The notes beneath the pieces were generated by a model, which was given only the letters and a program-made list of their open reading frames with translations, was not told the DNA's origin and searched no databases. The translations under genes were made by a program, and so were the position numbers. From assembly GCF_008124765.1 (NCBI RefSeq), contig NZ_VNHS01000002.1, positions 868,001 to 932,000 on the forward strand: a stretch of 64,000 nucleotides of DNA, read 5' to 3'. Positions within the stretch are counted from its first letter, which is position 1, and every line of letters begins with the position of its first letter. Source of the stretch: Paenibacillus methanolicus (GTDB taxonomy: Bacteria; Bacillota; Bacilli; Paenibacillales; Paenibacillaceae). This document shows positions 25,798 through 35,159 of this stretch, in pieces.

Positions 25798-25806
25798 TGC
25801 TATACT
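25798..25806 (+). promoter_or_regulatory. Extended -10 promoter of the secreted GH43
   Basis: TGCTATACT fits the extended -10 form TGnTATAAT. No good -35 is seen at 17 bases, as is common for such promoters. The leader to the ATG is about 95 bases. Confidence 0.55.
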
Positions 25807-25811
25807 CCAAC

Positions 25812-25826
25812 TTGCAAACGCTATCA
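25812..25826. promoter_or_regulatory. cre site (CcpA), perfect match
   Basis: TTGCAAACGCTATCA matches WTGNAANCGNWNNCW at every fixed position. Lying at about the transcription start of the GH43 gene, it should mediate glucose repression. Confidence 0.75.
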
Positions 25827-25907
25827 TTTCGATGCAAGGAGGTGCCGCGGCTCCATACCGACTGGAGCAACACCAATTCTTATCCAACTTGAAGGAGATG
25901 ATCCGAT

Positions 25908-28391
25908 ATGAAACCTTGGCGAACGCTAATCCTCGGCACGGCGGCGCTCATGCTGCTGCCGGTCCACACTTACGCCTACAGCAACCCGTTCAATCTTTCG
26001 AGCTCGTGGCGATGGGCGAACAACGATTTCTACGGCGAGGGCGATCCGTACATCCTGAAGTTCAATGGCACCTACTACCTGTACGTCAGCACCGTCGACG
26101 ACCAGACCGGCGTGAAAGTATGGTCGTCCACCAACCTCGTCGACTGGACGTACCGCGGCTTATGCACGACCGAAGCGGTCACCAAAGCAGCCTATGCGCC
26201 TGAAGTCGTCTACTGGAACGGCAAGTTCTACATGTACTCGTCGCCGGGCGGCGGCGGCCACTATGTGCTGGCGAGCGACAGTCCGACCGGCCCGTTCACG
26301 GCGCAGACCGGCAACCTCGGCATGGGCATCGACGGCAACGTCTTCATCGACGACGACGGCAAATGGTATTTCTACGCAACGGGCGCCGACACGCTGATCG
26401 CCCGCCCGATGCCGACGCCGACGACGTTCGGCGCGCCGGTCGCGACCGGCCTGACCATGGCCGGCTGGACCGAAGGCTCGACGACGTTCAAGCGGAACGG
26501 GAAGTACTACATGACGTATACCGGCAACCACGTCTGGAGCACCGTCTACCGGGTCGATTACGCGACGAGCGCAAGCCCGACGACCGGCTTCTCGCCGGCC
26601 TCCGGCCAGAATCCCGTGCTGATCGATACCGAAGGCACGAATGTGGGACTCGGGCACAACGGCATGGTCCAAGGCCCGGATCTCGACTCCGATTACATCG
26701 TCTACCACTCGCACGCCCACGGCGGCAACGCCGTCTATCCGGGACGCAAGATGAACATGGACCGCGTCGTCTGGAACGGGGACAAGCTGCTCGTGCTCGG
26801 ACCGACGACGACGGCTCAGCAGAATCCGGAGCTGCCGGACTTCGAAGACCGCTTCAACCGGACCGCGATCGGCGCCGGCTGGACGAACGTCGGCGGCGGC
26901 ACGTGGGGCATCTACAACCAAGAGCTGATGTGGCAGGATACGATCGGCAATACGACGACGTACCGGCAGGTGACCGCCGCCTCCTCGGCCGCCGACTACA
27001 CCGCGGAATTCAACGCCAAGCAGATCAAGCAGGGAACGAGCGCGAATCCGGTATTCGGCGCCGTGTTCTCTTATACCAACGAGAGCAATTACGGCGTCGC
27101 GGTGCTGAACCGCAACCTGAACCGGCTGGAGACGAATTTCGTCGTCGGCGGCGTCAGCCAGGGCTGGCAGTACGCGGCGCTTCCCGCCGGTTACGATTAC
27201 ACGAAGTGGCACAACATCCGCGTGGAGAAGGCGGGTTCTGCCTTCACCGTGTTCGTGGACGGCATGAAGAAGCAGACGCGCACGGTCGGCGGACTTGGCG
27301 GCGGCAAAATCGGCTATACGACGACCGACGCCCACGCCGACTTCGGCTATGCGGCCTTCAGCAACAAGGTCAACGGCAGCAGCGCCTGGAACGCTTATAA
27401 GCCGCTGCCCGGCAAGATAGAAGCCGTGCATTACATGAACGGCGGCGAGGGCGGCGCATACCACGATCTGTCGGCGGGCAATCTCGGCGGCGCATACCGC
27501 GGCGGAGACGTCGACATCCGGAGCTCCGCGGCGGAAGGCAAAAACATCGTCGGCTGGAACCAGACGGGCGAATGGCTGAAATACCGGGTGAACGTCGCCG
27601 AGACCGGCTACTACGATCTGGACGTGCGCCTGGCGACGACGTTCACGGATGCGACATTCCGCGTCTGGGACGGCGCGACCGACCTTACCGGCATCGTGCC
27701 TGTGCCGAGCACGGGCGACTGGGAGAGCTGGAAGACGGTCGGCAAGAAGGGACTATATCTAACCGCCGGCAACCACGAGCTGCGCTTCGAGATCGTGAAA
27801 GGCGAATTCGACTTGAGCGGCATGACGTTCTCGCGCGGAGACGCGACGACGGCGCTGCTCGACGACTTCAACGACGGCAACGACAACGGCTGGACGCGCT
27901 TCGAGGGCAATTGGTCGGTGACGGGCGGCGAGCTGGCATCGGCGGGCGGCGGCGCGTTCGCCAAGACGACGATCGGCAACGAACGGTGGGCGGATTATAC
28001 GGCGGAATCGGATATTAAGCTCGTCGATACGACGGGCGATGCCGGACTGCTCGTGCGCGTGAATAACCCGGCCAACGGCACGGTGCTCGCGAACAATCCG
28101 GATTACGTGCAGGGCTACTATGCGTTCCTCAAGCCGGATGGCGTCTACTTGGGCAAAATGAACTACGGCTACGAGGCGCTTGCTTCCGCTCCGGTCGCGT
28201 TGGCGGCTAACGCTTGGCACCATATGAAGGTCGTCGCGAGCGGCACGACGATCCGCGTGTACGTCGGCGATATGAACACGCCGAAGATTTCGTATACCGA
28301 CAACGGCGCGAATCCGTTCACGCACGGCAAAGTCGGCTTGCGGACGATGAACAACGCCACGCGGTTCGATAACTTCCGCGTCTCGCCTTAA
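25908..28391 (+). CDS. Secreted GH43 glycoside hydrolase with CBM6-like and LamG-like modules (827 residues)
   Basis: Signal peptide (MKPWRTLILGTAALMLLPVH, cleavage near TYAYS). The GH43 domain spans about 27-320: base Asp in GEGDPYILKF, blade YAPEVVYWNGKFYMYSSP, modulating Asp in IDGNVFIDDD, acid Glu in GWTEGSTTFK. A LamG-like region (335-490) is followed by a CBM6-like module (about 502-640; IEAVHYMNGGEGGAYHDLS, NQTGEWLKYRVNVAETGYYD) and a second LamG-like region (650-825). It shares catalytic and accessory layout with the membrane-anchored GH43 at 18348, so the two are paralogues on either side of the importer. AAGGAGAT precedes the ATG; an extended -10 and a cre lie upstream. Confidence 0.92.
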   Translation: MKPWRTLILGTAALMLLPVHTYAYSNPFNLSSSWRWANNDFYGEGDPYILKFNGTYYLYVSTVDDQTGVKVWSSTNLVDWTYRGLCTTEAVTKAAYAPEVVYWNGKFYMYSSPGGGGHYVLASDSPTGPFTAQTGNLGMGIDGNVFIDDDGKWYFYATGADTLIARPMPTPTTFGAPVATGLTMAGWTEGSTTFKRNGKYYMTYTGNHVWSTVYRVDYATSASPTTGFSPASGQNPVLIDTEGTNVGLGHNGMVQGPDLDSDYIVYHSHAHGGNAVYPGRKMNMDRVVWNGDKLLVLGPTTTAQQNPELPDFEDRFNRTAIGAGWTNVGGGTWGIYNQELMWQDTIGNTTTYRQVTAASSAADYTAEFNAKQIKQGTSANPVFGAVFSYTNESNYGVAVLNRNLNRLETNFVVGGVSQGWQYAALPAGYDYTKWHNIRVEKAGSAFTVFVDGMKKQTRTVGGLGGGKIGYTTTDAHADFGYAAFSNKVNGSSAWNAYKPLPGKIEAVHYMNGGEGGAYHDLSAGNLGGAYRGGDVDIRSSAAEGKNIVGWNQTGEWLKYRVNVAETGYYDLDVRLATTFTDATFRVWDGATDLTGIVPVPSTGDWESWKTVGKKGLYLTAGNHELRFEIVKGEFDLSGMTFSRGDATTALLDDFNDGNDNGWTRFEGNWSVTGGELASAGGGAFAKTTIGNERWADYTAESDIKLVDTTGDAGLLVRVNNPANGTVLANNPDYVQGYYAFLKPDGVYLGKMNYGYEALASAPVALAANAWHHMKVVASGTTIRVYVGDMNTPKISYTDNGANPFTHGKVGLRTMNNATRFDNFRVSP

Positions 28392-28439
28392 CGTACGATT
28401 CATGCCGCAGACCGCAGCTACAAGCACGTTTACATGACA

Positions 28440-28490
28440 AAGGGGCTAGCCCGGCGCGTCATCCTCGGATGACGCCCGGGTTAGCCCCTT
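28440..28490. terminator. Long hairpin between convergent genes
   Basis: A nearly perfect 24-base stem (AAGGGGCTAGCCCGG..., closing at ATCC-TC-GGAT) between the convergent GH43 and GntR/LacI genes. The T tracts are short on both sides, but the stem is very strong. Confidence 0.7.
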
Positions 28491-28530
28491 GCGCGTATTG
28501 GCATGTCTTGATCATTTCGACTCACCCTCG

Positions 28531-29655
28531 TTAAGGGGATGTCATGAGCGCCATCGGCACGACGTGCTGCCCGCGCGTCCCAGCCCCTGTCCGAAGCTGC
28601 TCCATCAGCAGCGCGACGGCCCGCTCGCCGATCGCTGCGATCGCCTGCCGGATGTAGGCAATGCCTTCGATCTCGGGATCGTCGAACGTCACGATTCGCT
28701 TGCGCCGCGCCTCGACCGGCCCGAACAGCCGGACGAGCGCCCGATAGGCCGCCCGCGCCAGCTCGACGTCGACGGCCACGATCGCCGCGAACGCCGCATG
28801 ATGGAGGCGCATCCATTCTTCCAGCGCATCCGTCGCCGTCTCCAGCGGGACGTTGAATCGTTCATAAGGCACGGTCAGCCGACGGACCGACGCCTCCGCA
28901 ATGCCTTGCTCCGCCAGCGCCTCGTCGATGCCCGCCAGACGGTCGACGACGACGCTGTGCTCCGGCGGCGGCGTCAGCAGCGCAAGCTGCCGGTGCCCTT
29001 CTCCGGCCAGATGCGCGACCGCCATCCGTGCCCCCGCCCGATTGTCCGAGCTGACGCTGGCGACGTTCAGATCGGCGTAATAACGGTCGATCAGGACGAG
29101 CGGGCAGCCGAGCGCGATCGCGGTATCGACCGTCTGGCGCTCGTGCGCCGCCCCGATCGGGAACAGGATGAGGCCGGCGATGCCGAGCGCGCGCAGCTGG
29201 GCGATCGATTCGCGTTCCTTCGCCGCGCTGCCGCGGGAGACGCGGATGACGAGCGTATAGCCGCGCTCGTTGACCGCGCTTTCAATTCCGTCCAGCAGCC
29301 GCTGCTCGACCTTCGTGCGCATCGACGGGATGATCATGCCGATCATCCCGCCGGCGCGCGCGGCTTCTTCGGCAGGAACGGAGAACGGCTTGCCAGTCGC
29401 CGCTTCCCCGGCTGGCGGCATGCGCAGCCCGAAGGCGGCCTCGCCGGCGACGAAGGTGCCCTTGCCCTTCGCGCGCACGACGACGCCTTCGTCTGCCAAG
29501 CCGCTAAGCGCGTTCTTGGTCGTAATCAGACTGACGTGGAACTGCTCGGCTAGCTCCTTCTCGGACGGTATCCGGTCGCCCGGACGAAGGTTGCCGAGCG
29601 CGATTTGCGCCTTGATGGCGCGTTGAATTTGTTTGTATAACGGCATGTCCTTCAT
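28531..29655 (-). CDS. GntR/LacI-type transcriptional regulator (AraR-like)
   Basis: An N-terminal GntR winged helix (PLYKQIQRAIKAQIALGNLR, PGDRIPSEKELAEQFHVSLI) is fused to a periplasmic-binding-protein-like sensor from about residue 85 (MIGMIIPSMRTKVEQRLLDG, LVLIDRYYADLNVASVSSDN). This fusion is that of AraR of Bacillus, which binds arabinose and represses arabinan and xylan genes. The ATG at 29655 fits the family start, with GGTGAT upstream; two GTG codons lie just before it. It follows the intracellular GH43 gene, so pentose sensing is likely but inferred. Confidence 0.87.
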   Translation of the reverse strand: MKDMPLYKQIQRAIKAQIALGNLRPGDRIPSEKELAEQFHVSLITTKNALSGLADEGVVVRAKGKGTFVAGEAAFGLRMPPAGEAATGKPFSVPAEEAARAGGMIGMIIPSMRTKVEQRLLDGIESAVNERGYTLVIRVSRGSAAKERESIAQLRALGIAGLILFPIGAAHERQTVDTAIALGCPLVLIDRYYADLNVASVSSDNRAGARMAVAHLAGEGHRQLALLTPPPEHSVVVDRLAGIDEALAEQGIAEASVRRLTVPYERFNVPLETATDALEEWMRLHHAAFAAIVAVDVELARAAYRALVRLFGPVEARRKRIVTFDDPEIEGIAYIRQAIAAIGERAVALLMEQLRTGAGTRGQHVVPMALMTSP

Positions 29656-29782
29656 GGCGATCACCACTTTAACTATACTTCGGGCGAAGGCGGTCGGACA
29701 ATGCCGTCTTTTTCGAGTGGCACGCGGCTAACGCGTTGTCACCGTCTTGCGGCAAGACCACATGCCATTATCTTGCGCAACG

Positions 29783-29842
29783 AAACAGGACGATCCCTCA
29801 GCCATCCATTGACGGCCGCGGAATCGTCCCGCTCTCCTGTTT
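29783..29842 (-). terminator. Possible terminator after the intracellular GH43
   Basis: An interrupted stem (AAACAGGA with TCCTGTTT, and CGAT with ATCG inside) begins at the GH43 stop codon. Reading leftward it is followed by GTTTCGTT. Weak T tract. Confidence 0.35.
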
Positions 29843-30791
29843 ATTCCGTGCCGGCAGGCAGCGCCAGCGCCGCGCCCCATCCGGCAGGCGTGCCGAAGTC
29901 CGGCGTGCCGTCTTCCCGCCAGCCGAACGGCTGGATGAACGTGCTGCGAAGCTTCGTATCCGCCCCCGCCTCCGGCAGCGCGTGGTAGACGATCCAATCC
30001 TCGGCGCCGTCCGGGGAGACGGTAAGGCTGTTATGTCCGGTGGCGTACACCCCGGCCGCGGCGGATTTGCGGAAGACCGGCTCTTGCGTCTTCGTCCACG
30101 CCCCCGGCGTCATCGGATCGGACGCCTCCGCCATCGTCAGCAGGCCGAGCGCGTAGTCCTCCGACCAGGTCGTGCTGGCGGAATAGACGAGAAAGACGCG
30201 CCCGCCCCGCTTCAGGAAGACGGGTCCTTCGTTGATCGCCATCCCTCCCTGCTTCTCCCATTCCAGCATCGGCGCCGTGAGCAGCGCCTCCGGTCCGGCA
30301 AGCGTGCACGGGTCCGTCATTCGCACGAGATACAGCGCCGAACCATAGTCCGGGAAATGCCCGTAGCCCGCATAGCAGAAGTAGAGCGATCCGCCGTGCT
30401 CCAGCACCGAGCCGTCCAGTCCCGGCCGCTCCGTCGCGAGCGGGCCCCGCCATATCCATTCGCCCTCCAGCGGATTATCCGCTTCGTTCTCGAGCACGCA
30501 TACGCGCCGCGTATCGTCTCCGCCGCCATCGTTGGCCGTATAGTAGACATACCAGCGTCCGTTCAGCCGGTGAATTTCCGGCGCCCACAGATTGAAGCTG
30601 TATGGTCCTGGCTGCTCCGGCTGCCAGATGATCCGCTGCTCTCCGTCCGCGATTCCCGCGAGCGACCGGGAGCGCCATAACGTCAATCGGTCCCGCTGCG
30701 TAACCATGAAGTAGTAGAATCCGTCGTCATGCCGGAGTACCCATGGGTCCGCGCCGGGCGACATGATCGGGTTCGTGAAGGTGGCTGTCAC
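29841..30791 (-). CDS. Intracellular GH43 glycoside hydrolase (316 residues)
   Basis: A single-domain five-bladed GH43 enzyme without signal peptide: base Asp in GADPWVLRHDDGFYYF, blade LWAPEIHRLNGRWYVYYTA, modulating Asp in LDGSVLEHGG, acid Glu in INEGPVFLKRGG. I take the GTG at 30791 as start, with GAGGGG upstream; the frame to 30836 lacks a ribosome site. Its closest relative in the window is the secreted GH43 at 42172, which shares the same blade sequences. Likely an alpha-L-arabinofuranosidase or similar exo-enzyme acting on imported oligosaccharides. Confidence 0.9.
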   Translation of the reverse strand: MTATFTNPIMSPGADPWVLRHDDGFYYFMVTQRDRLTLWRSRSLAGIADGEQRIIWQPEQPGPYSFNLWAPEIHRLNGRWYVYYTANDGGGDDTRRVCVLENEADNPLEGEWIWRGPLATERPGLDGSVLEHGGSLYFCYAGYGHFPDYGSALYLVRMTDPCTLAGPEALLTAPMLEWEKQGGMAINEGPVFLKRGGRVFLVYSASTTWSEDYALGLLTMAEASDPMTPGAWTKTQEPVFRKSAAAGVYATGHNSLTVSPDGAEDWIVYHALPEAGADTKLRSTFIQPFGWREDGTPDFGTPAGWGAALALPAGTE

Positions 30792-30875
30792 GATCGCAAT
30801 CCCCTCTTTTCTCGTATTCGGTGCGCTGTGCGCCACACCATCATACCGGGGCTAGGAACGGACGAGTAGCCTTAA

Positions 30876-31598
30876 TTAAGTATAAAATGAACCGCTGCCG
30901 TTCTCCCGCACCGCGTGCACCTGCACCGTATGCTTGCTGTCCACCGTCGCCAGAATAACGTCTGACAAGCGCGCGGGCTGGATTTGTTTCTCGAGCCAGG
31001 CCTGTTCCTTGCCGATGTCGCGCAGCAGCTCATGATTCATATGACCGTCCGTAATGATCGGCTTCGTCAGGTTGAACGGCTGCACGGGCAGCTTCAAGTC
31101 CTCGGGCGTCACCGGCTGATTCGCCGGATGGACGAAGACGGACAGCGTGCCGCCCGGCTCCCACGCCGCGTACGCCACCTTCGCGATATCTTCTACGTTC
31201 GACTTGCGCAGCTCGGCATACAAGAACTCGATCGGCAGTTTCGCCTTCCCTAAGTTCCGGTAATTGAGCTTGCCGTCCTGGATGAGCGTCAAGGCAGGCG
31301 GGTCGAAAAAATGCTTGAACACCGGCACCTTCAAGCTCAACCAGATCGAGGCCATATAGAGGACGACCAGCATGACCGTCGTAATCATCGAGCCCTTCAG
31401 CCCCAGATGCTCATCCGACAGCGGGTGGGCAATAATATTGCCGAGCGTCAGGGCGATGATGAAGTCGAGGAAGCGGAGCTGCGAAATCGAGCGCTGCCCG
31501 AGCATTTTCGCCGCGACGAGCAAGAAGACGAAGCCGACGATGCTTCTCAGGATCCACTGTAACGCCGTCAGCGACTCTTGGCTTTTGAAGAACTCCAC
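30876..31598 (-). CDS. YetF/DUF421-family membrane protein
   Basis: A 240-residue protein with three N-terminal membrane segments (about 15-33, 42-58, 67-87) and a cytoplasmic C-terminal domain that begins with the family sequence FDPPALTLIQDGKLNYRNLG and continues LPIEFLYAELRKSNVEDIAK. Bacillus has several such proteins (YetF, YdfR, YrbG); some are linked to spore or envelope functions, but the biochemical role is unknown. GTG start with GGAGG upstream. Monocistronic. Confidence 0.9.
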   Translation of the reverse strand: MEFFKSQESLTALQWILRSIVGFVFLLVAAKMLGQRSISQLRFLDFIIALTLGNIIAHPLSDEHLGLKGSMITTVMLVVLYMASIWLSLKVPVFKHFFDPPALTLIQDGKLNYRNLGKAKLPIEFLYAELRKSNVEDIAKVAYAAWEPGGTLSVFVHPANQPVTPEDLKLPVQPFNLTKPIITDGHMNHELLRDIGKEQAWLEKQIQPARLSDVILATVDSKHTVQVHAVRENGSGSFYT

Positions 31599-31702
31599 CG
31601 TTGCAATCCCTCCGCATCATGCTTGTTTGCCGCGTAGGATGCCCCAACGTTATCCAACCTATGCTCATGCTCTTCCCTCCGCCGATCCTTGCCCAACACA
31701 AA

Positions 31703-31727
31703 AAGGCCGCTTCCGCGAAGCGACCTT
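31703..31727 (-). terminator. Terminator of the desaturase gene
   Basis: Stem AAGGTCGCTTC / GAAGCGGCCTT with a 3-base loop. Reading leftward it is followed by TTTG; it lies 9 bases after the stop. Confidence 0.8.
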
Positions 31728-31736
31728 ATTTGCGCG

Positions 31737-32729
31737 TTACCTTCTAACTGCTCTGAACCCCACGAAACGTTTGTTCGTCTCGTCCCACAGCCGATACCGG
31801 AGCGACTGCAGACTCATTCGGATACCGATCGCCGGGACATTCCGCAGCACTTCATGACTCTGGTGGATATGCTCCAGCCGGTAGTTGGTTGCCTGAGGCA
31901 CCAGATGGTGAATGTGGTGGAACCCAATGTTCCCCGTCAGCCATTGCAGGATCTTCGGCAGCTTGTAATAGGAGCTCCCTTGCATGGCCGCGCTGACGTA
32001 ATCCCACTCCTCCGCGTGCTCGAAATACGTATCCTCGAACTGATGCTGCACATAGAAGAGCCATATTCCCGCCGCGCCCGCTACGTAAAGAATCGGCACA
32101 TAGACGAGCAGCGCTTCCTGCCATCCCAGCGTCCAGCAGAGAATAGCCATCATGAGCGCAATGGAGACGTTGGTCAAATAGGTGTTCAACCGTTCCTTGC
32201 GCTTGGCTTCCCGCCGGTTCACCCGATACGCCACCAGGAAAATATAGATCGGCCCGAGTCCGAACATCACGAGCGGGTTGCGGTACAAACGATACACGAG
32301 GCGCTTCCAGAACGAGAGCGCCGCGTATTCATCCGTCGTCAGCGTCCATATATCGCCAGTGCCCCTACGCGATAAGTTCCCGCTCGTGGCATGATGAATG
32401 GCATGCTCGTTCTTCCATTGTTCATAAGGGAAAAAAGTAAGGATTCCCGTGATCGTGCCGACGATCGCATTGGCGCGCTTGCTCGAGAAAAACGAGAAGT
32501 GGCAACAATCGTGGAAAATAATAAAAATCCTTACCAGGAAACCGGCGGCCACGATTCCCAGCGCCCAAGTGATCCAAACGGAAACCGACAAGCATAAATA
32601 GGCAGCCGCCCAAAGCAAAATGAAGGGAATGATGGTGTTGACCATTTGCCAGATGCTCTTCCGCCTATCCGGTTTGCCTTGGGCCGTAATATCCATTCTC
32701 AAACGGCCGTACTCTGGTGTTAATTTCAT
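31737..32729 (-). CDS. Membrane fatty acid desaturase (acyl-lipid desaturase, Des-like)
   Basis: A 330-residue membrane di-iron enzyme with the three histidine boxes: HDCCH (about 73-77), HAIHH (about 109-113) and HHIHH (about 273-277), plus HQFED before the last box. Four or more membrane segments in the usual pairs. It introduces a double bond into membrane lipid acyl chains, as Des of Bacillus subtilis does on cold shock. AAGGAG precedes the ATG. No adjacent DesK/DesR pair, so its control is not local. Confidence 0.92.
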   Translation of the reverse strand: MKLTPEYGRLRMDITAQGKPDRRKSIWQMVNTIIPFILLWAAAYLCLSVSVWITWALGIVAAGFLVRIFIIFHDCCHFSFFSSKRANAIVGTITGILTFFPYEQWKNEHAIHHATSGNLSRRGTGDIWTLTTDEYAALSFWKRLVYRLYRNPLVMFGLGPIYIFLVAYRVNRREAKRKERLNTYLTNVSIALMMAILCWTLGWQEALLVYVPILYVAGAAGIWLFYVQHQFEDTYFEHAEEWDYVSAAMQGSSYYKLPKILQWLTGNIGFHHIHHLVPQATNYRLEHIHQSHEVLRNVPAIGIRMSLQSLRYRLWDETNKRFVGFRAVRR

Positions 32730-32820
32730 TGCAAGCTCCTTTTTCTCATTGGAAAATATGCAGTCTGCTTTATTTTACCACGAAGATGACCGTTAAAACC
32801 AATCGAACGATGCCATAAGC

Positions 32821-34038
32821 TTAAAATTGCGAATTCGGCTTGGACTCCCTGGCGCCCAACCGTCCGTTCAGCTGCTCCGAACAGAGCAGCATCGCTGCCG
32901 CCGAGACCGCAATGAACCAAGGAAATGCGCCGATGGAGACAGCGGAAGCCAGAAAGCCGAAGAACGGCGGCAGGAAGGTGCTGCCCGTGTAGGCCATCGC
33001 CATTTGGTAGCCCATGATCGTCTGCGAATGGCGCTTTCCGAACCGGACCGGCGTCTCGTGCAGCATGCACGGGAAGATCGGCGCAAGCCCAAGGCCGATG
33101 ACGATGAGGCCGATGAGCGCGAAGACCGAAGGCAGCGGCAGCAGGAGCAGCAACGCGCCGGCCATCGCCGTCAGCTGCCCGCTCCGGATGAGCCGGCGGT
33201 TGCTAACCTTGAACGTGATGAAGCCGGTGACGAAACGGCCGACCGTAATGCCCAGGTAGTAGAAGGACACCCATTGCGCGGCTTGCGCGGCGGACAGTTC
33301 CTTCACTCCGACGAGGAAGCTGCTTCCCCATAAGCCGACCGTCGCCTCGACGCTGCAGTAGAACAGGAACGACAGCATCGCCAGCTTGACGCCCTTGATC
33401 CGCAGCGGCTTCGTCGGGCGGGCGTCGCTCGCATGCGAGACCGTGACTTCTTCCTCCGCCTTATCGCTGCCGTTCACGCCGCCAGTTCGTGCGACCCGAT
33501 CCCATAGCGGCAGCGTGAAGAGCAGAATAACCACGAGCGCGAATTGAATGACGGCCACCGTCAAGTAGCCATCGCGCCAGTCGCTGCGCCCCGTGATGAA
33601 CTGCGCCATAATGATCGGTCCGAGCGTGGCGCCAACGCCCCAGAAGCTGTGCAGCCAGCTCATGTGGTGCGCTTTGTAATGGGCGGCGACGTAGTTGTTC
33701 AACCCCGAATCGACGGCGCCCGCGCCAAGCCCGAGCGGAACGGCGAAGACGAACAGCCACGCGAGCGACGGCGCGAAGGCGTAGCCGAGCAGCGCCCCCG
33801 CCGTCATGATGCAGCTGATCAGCGTTACTTTCCCCGTACCGTAGCGGTTCAACACGCGGCCGCTCAGCAGGCTCGACACGATCGTGCCGGCCGCGATCGT
33901 CATGAACACGAGCCCCGCCGCGCTAAGGGGCGCCTCCAGCTCCTGCCTCATGACCGGCCAGGCGGTGCCGAGCAGCGAATCCGGCAGTCCCAGACTAATG
34001 AAAGCCAAATAGATGATGATCAAGAAAAACGTTGCCAT
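32821..34038 (-). CDS. MFS transporter, probably sugar-related
   Basis: A 405-residue transporter with 12 predicted membrane segments in two halves, split by a hydrophilic loop near residues 180-215. The loop 2-3 motif reads GRVLNRYGTGKV, and GLGLAPIFPCMLHETPVRFG sits in the second half, as in FucP-like and related sugar permeases. It lies 33 bases after the ROK regulator and in the same direction, so the pair probably forms a substrate-controlled unit. GGGGGAG precedes the ATG. Confidence 0.87.
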   Translation of the reverse strand: MATFFLIIIYLAFISLGLPDSLLGTAWPVMRQELEAPLSAAGLVFMTIAAGTIVSSLLSGRVLNRYGTGKVTLISCIMTAGALLGYAFAPSLAWLFVFAVPLGLGAGAVDSGLNNYVAAHYKAHHMSWLHSFWGVGATLGPIIMAQFITGRSDWRDGYLTVAVIQFALVVILLFTLPLWDRVARTGGVNGSDKAEEEVTVSHASDARPTKPLRIKGVKLAMLSFLFYCSVEATVGLWGSSFLVGVKELSAAQAAQWVSFYYLGITVGRFVTGFITFKVSNRRLIRSGQLTAMAGALLLLLPLPSVFALIGLIVIGLGLAPIFPCMLHETPVRFGKRHSQTIMGYQMAMAYTGSTFLPPFFGFLASAVSIGAFPWFIAVSAAAMLLCSEQLNGRLGARESKPNSQF

Positions 34039-34071
34039 GTCGCTCCCCCATTCGTTCGTATACGCCTAAGC

Positions 34072-35100
34072 TTAGGCATCGGTTCCCGCAATCATTAGAT
34101 CGAGCGCCAAATGCTGCAGCCCGCCCAAGTAATCCTGTTTCCAATCGCTCATCGTCAGCAGCGGCACATGCTCCCGCGGTATATACGCCGTGCTCCGCTC
34201 CGTTATCCGGGCCAGCAGCGCCTCATCCACCTCGTCATCGCAAAAGACGACCGCCCGCGGATTCGTGATGACGGCGTACGTCGCGATAAGCCGGGCAACC
34301 GCGTCGACCTGACCTTCCCCGGTCAGGACGGCCCGCCGGTTGCGATCCCCCTCCTGCAGCGCCTCAAGAAAGGTCCGGTCATCGTACTGCGGAACGAGCG
34401 AGATTTCGCCGGAGAAGAACGTGCTCCCCCGCACGACGTCGCCGTTGATCATAATGCCGGAACCCGGCCCGTTCTGCCCGAAGTAGAGGTAGACGAGCGA
34501 TTCGTCCTCGATCTCCATGTTCGACGCATAGCCAAGCACCGCCGCGTTCATGTCGTTCTCGACGACGACCGGGATTTGGAAGCGCGATTCGAAGGTGCCC
34601 TTCAAGTCGTAATCGTGGAACTGCGGGTACGGCGGGATGAAAATAATCCGTCCGTTGTTGACCGCGCCCGGCACCCCGATCGCAATTGAGCGAAGCTTCG
34701 GATATTTCTCGATGAGCGCCTCGATATGATCGGCCAGCAGCTGCGAATTCTCCAGCAAGACGCCTGGCGTCGTCCCCTGCTCCTTGATGTCTCCGACGCA
34801 ATCGAAGATCGTATAGTTCGTCTCCGTCTTCTCGACGAAGATGGCCAGGCCCAGCATATATTCAGGATCATACGCATACCGCTTCGCCCGCCGGCCGCCG
34901 CTGGAATCGTCCTCCCCGGAGCAGCGGATCTCGCCGTTTAGCTCCATCTGCGCCAGAAACTTGCTGATCGTCGGGAAGCTGATGCCCAGCCGCTGGCTGA
35001 GCTCCGCCTTCGTCGCGCTGCCCATCATAATAAGCGCCGCCCGAATGCGCTGAATAATCGCCTTCTTCATCTCTTTCGGCGTCGTGTGCAAATCGGTCAT
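34072..35100 (-). CDS. ROK-family transcriptional regulator (XylR/NagC-like)
   Basis: A helix-turn-helix (about 15-75: GSATKAELSQRLGISFPTIS, KFLAQMELNGEIRCSGEDD) is followed by a ROK domain (SIAIGVPGAVNNGRI, VVENDMNAAVLGYA, FSGEISLVPQ). The ROK zinc-binding motif, normally GH followed by the CxCGxxGC cluster, is missing: FSGEI is followed by SLVPQYDDRT and no cysteines. The catalytic Asp of sugar kinases is Asn-Asp here (ENDMNA). So sugar sensing without kinase activity is likely. An inverted repeat at 35145 may be its operator. Confidence 0.88.
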   Translation of the reverse strand: MTDLHTTPKEMKKAIIQRIRAALIMMGSATKAELSQRLGISFPTISKFLAQMELNGEIRCSGEDDSSGGRRAKRYAYDPEYMLGLAIFVEKTETNYTIFDCVGDIKEQGTTPGVLLENSQLLADHIEALIEKYPKLRSIAIGVPGAVNNGRIIFIPPYPQFHDYDLKGTFESRFQIPVVVENDMNAAVLGYASNMEIEDESLVYLYFGQNGPGSGIMINGDVVRGSTFFSGEISLVPQYDDRTFLEALQEGDRNRRAVLTGEGQVDAVARLIATYAVITNPRAVVFCDDEVDEALLARITERSTAYIPREHVPLLTMSDWKQDYLGGLQHLALDLMIAGTDA

Positions 35101-35144
35101 GTGAACTCAACGCCTTCCGTCGCATAATCGCATATTTATTACTT

Positions 35145-35159
35145 TTTAAACAAGTTAAA
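35145..35159. promoter_or_regulatory. Inverted repeat upstream of the ROK gene
   Basis: TTTAA-N5-TTAAA, a perfect 5-base inverted repeat in an AT-rich stretch 45 bases before the ROK start. Candidate operator; short enough to occur by chance in AT-rich DNA. Confidence 0.35.

Larger units (their letters stand above)
25521..25907. other. Divergent regulatory region
   Basis: About 390 AT-rich bases between the ArsR-type regulator (minus) and the secreted GH43 (plus). It holds the motif at 25538, the inverted repeat at 25593, and the promoter and cre at 25798-25826. Confidence 0.7.
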
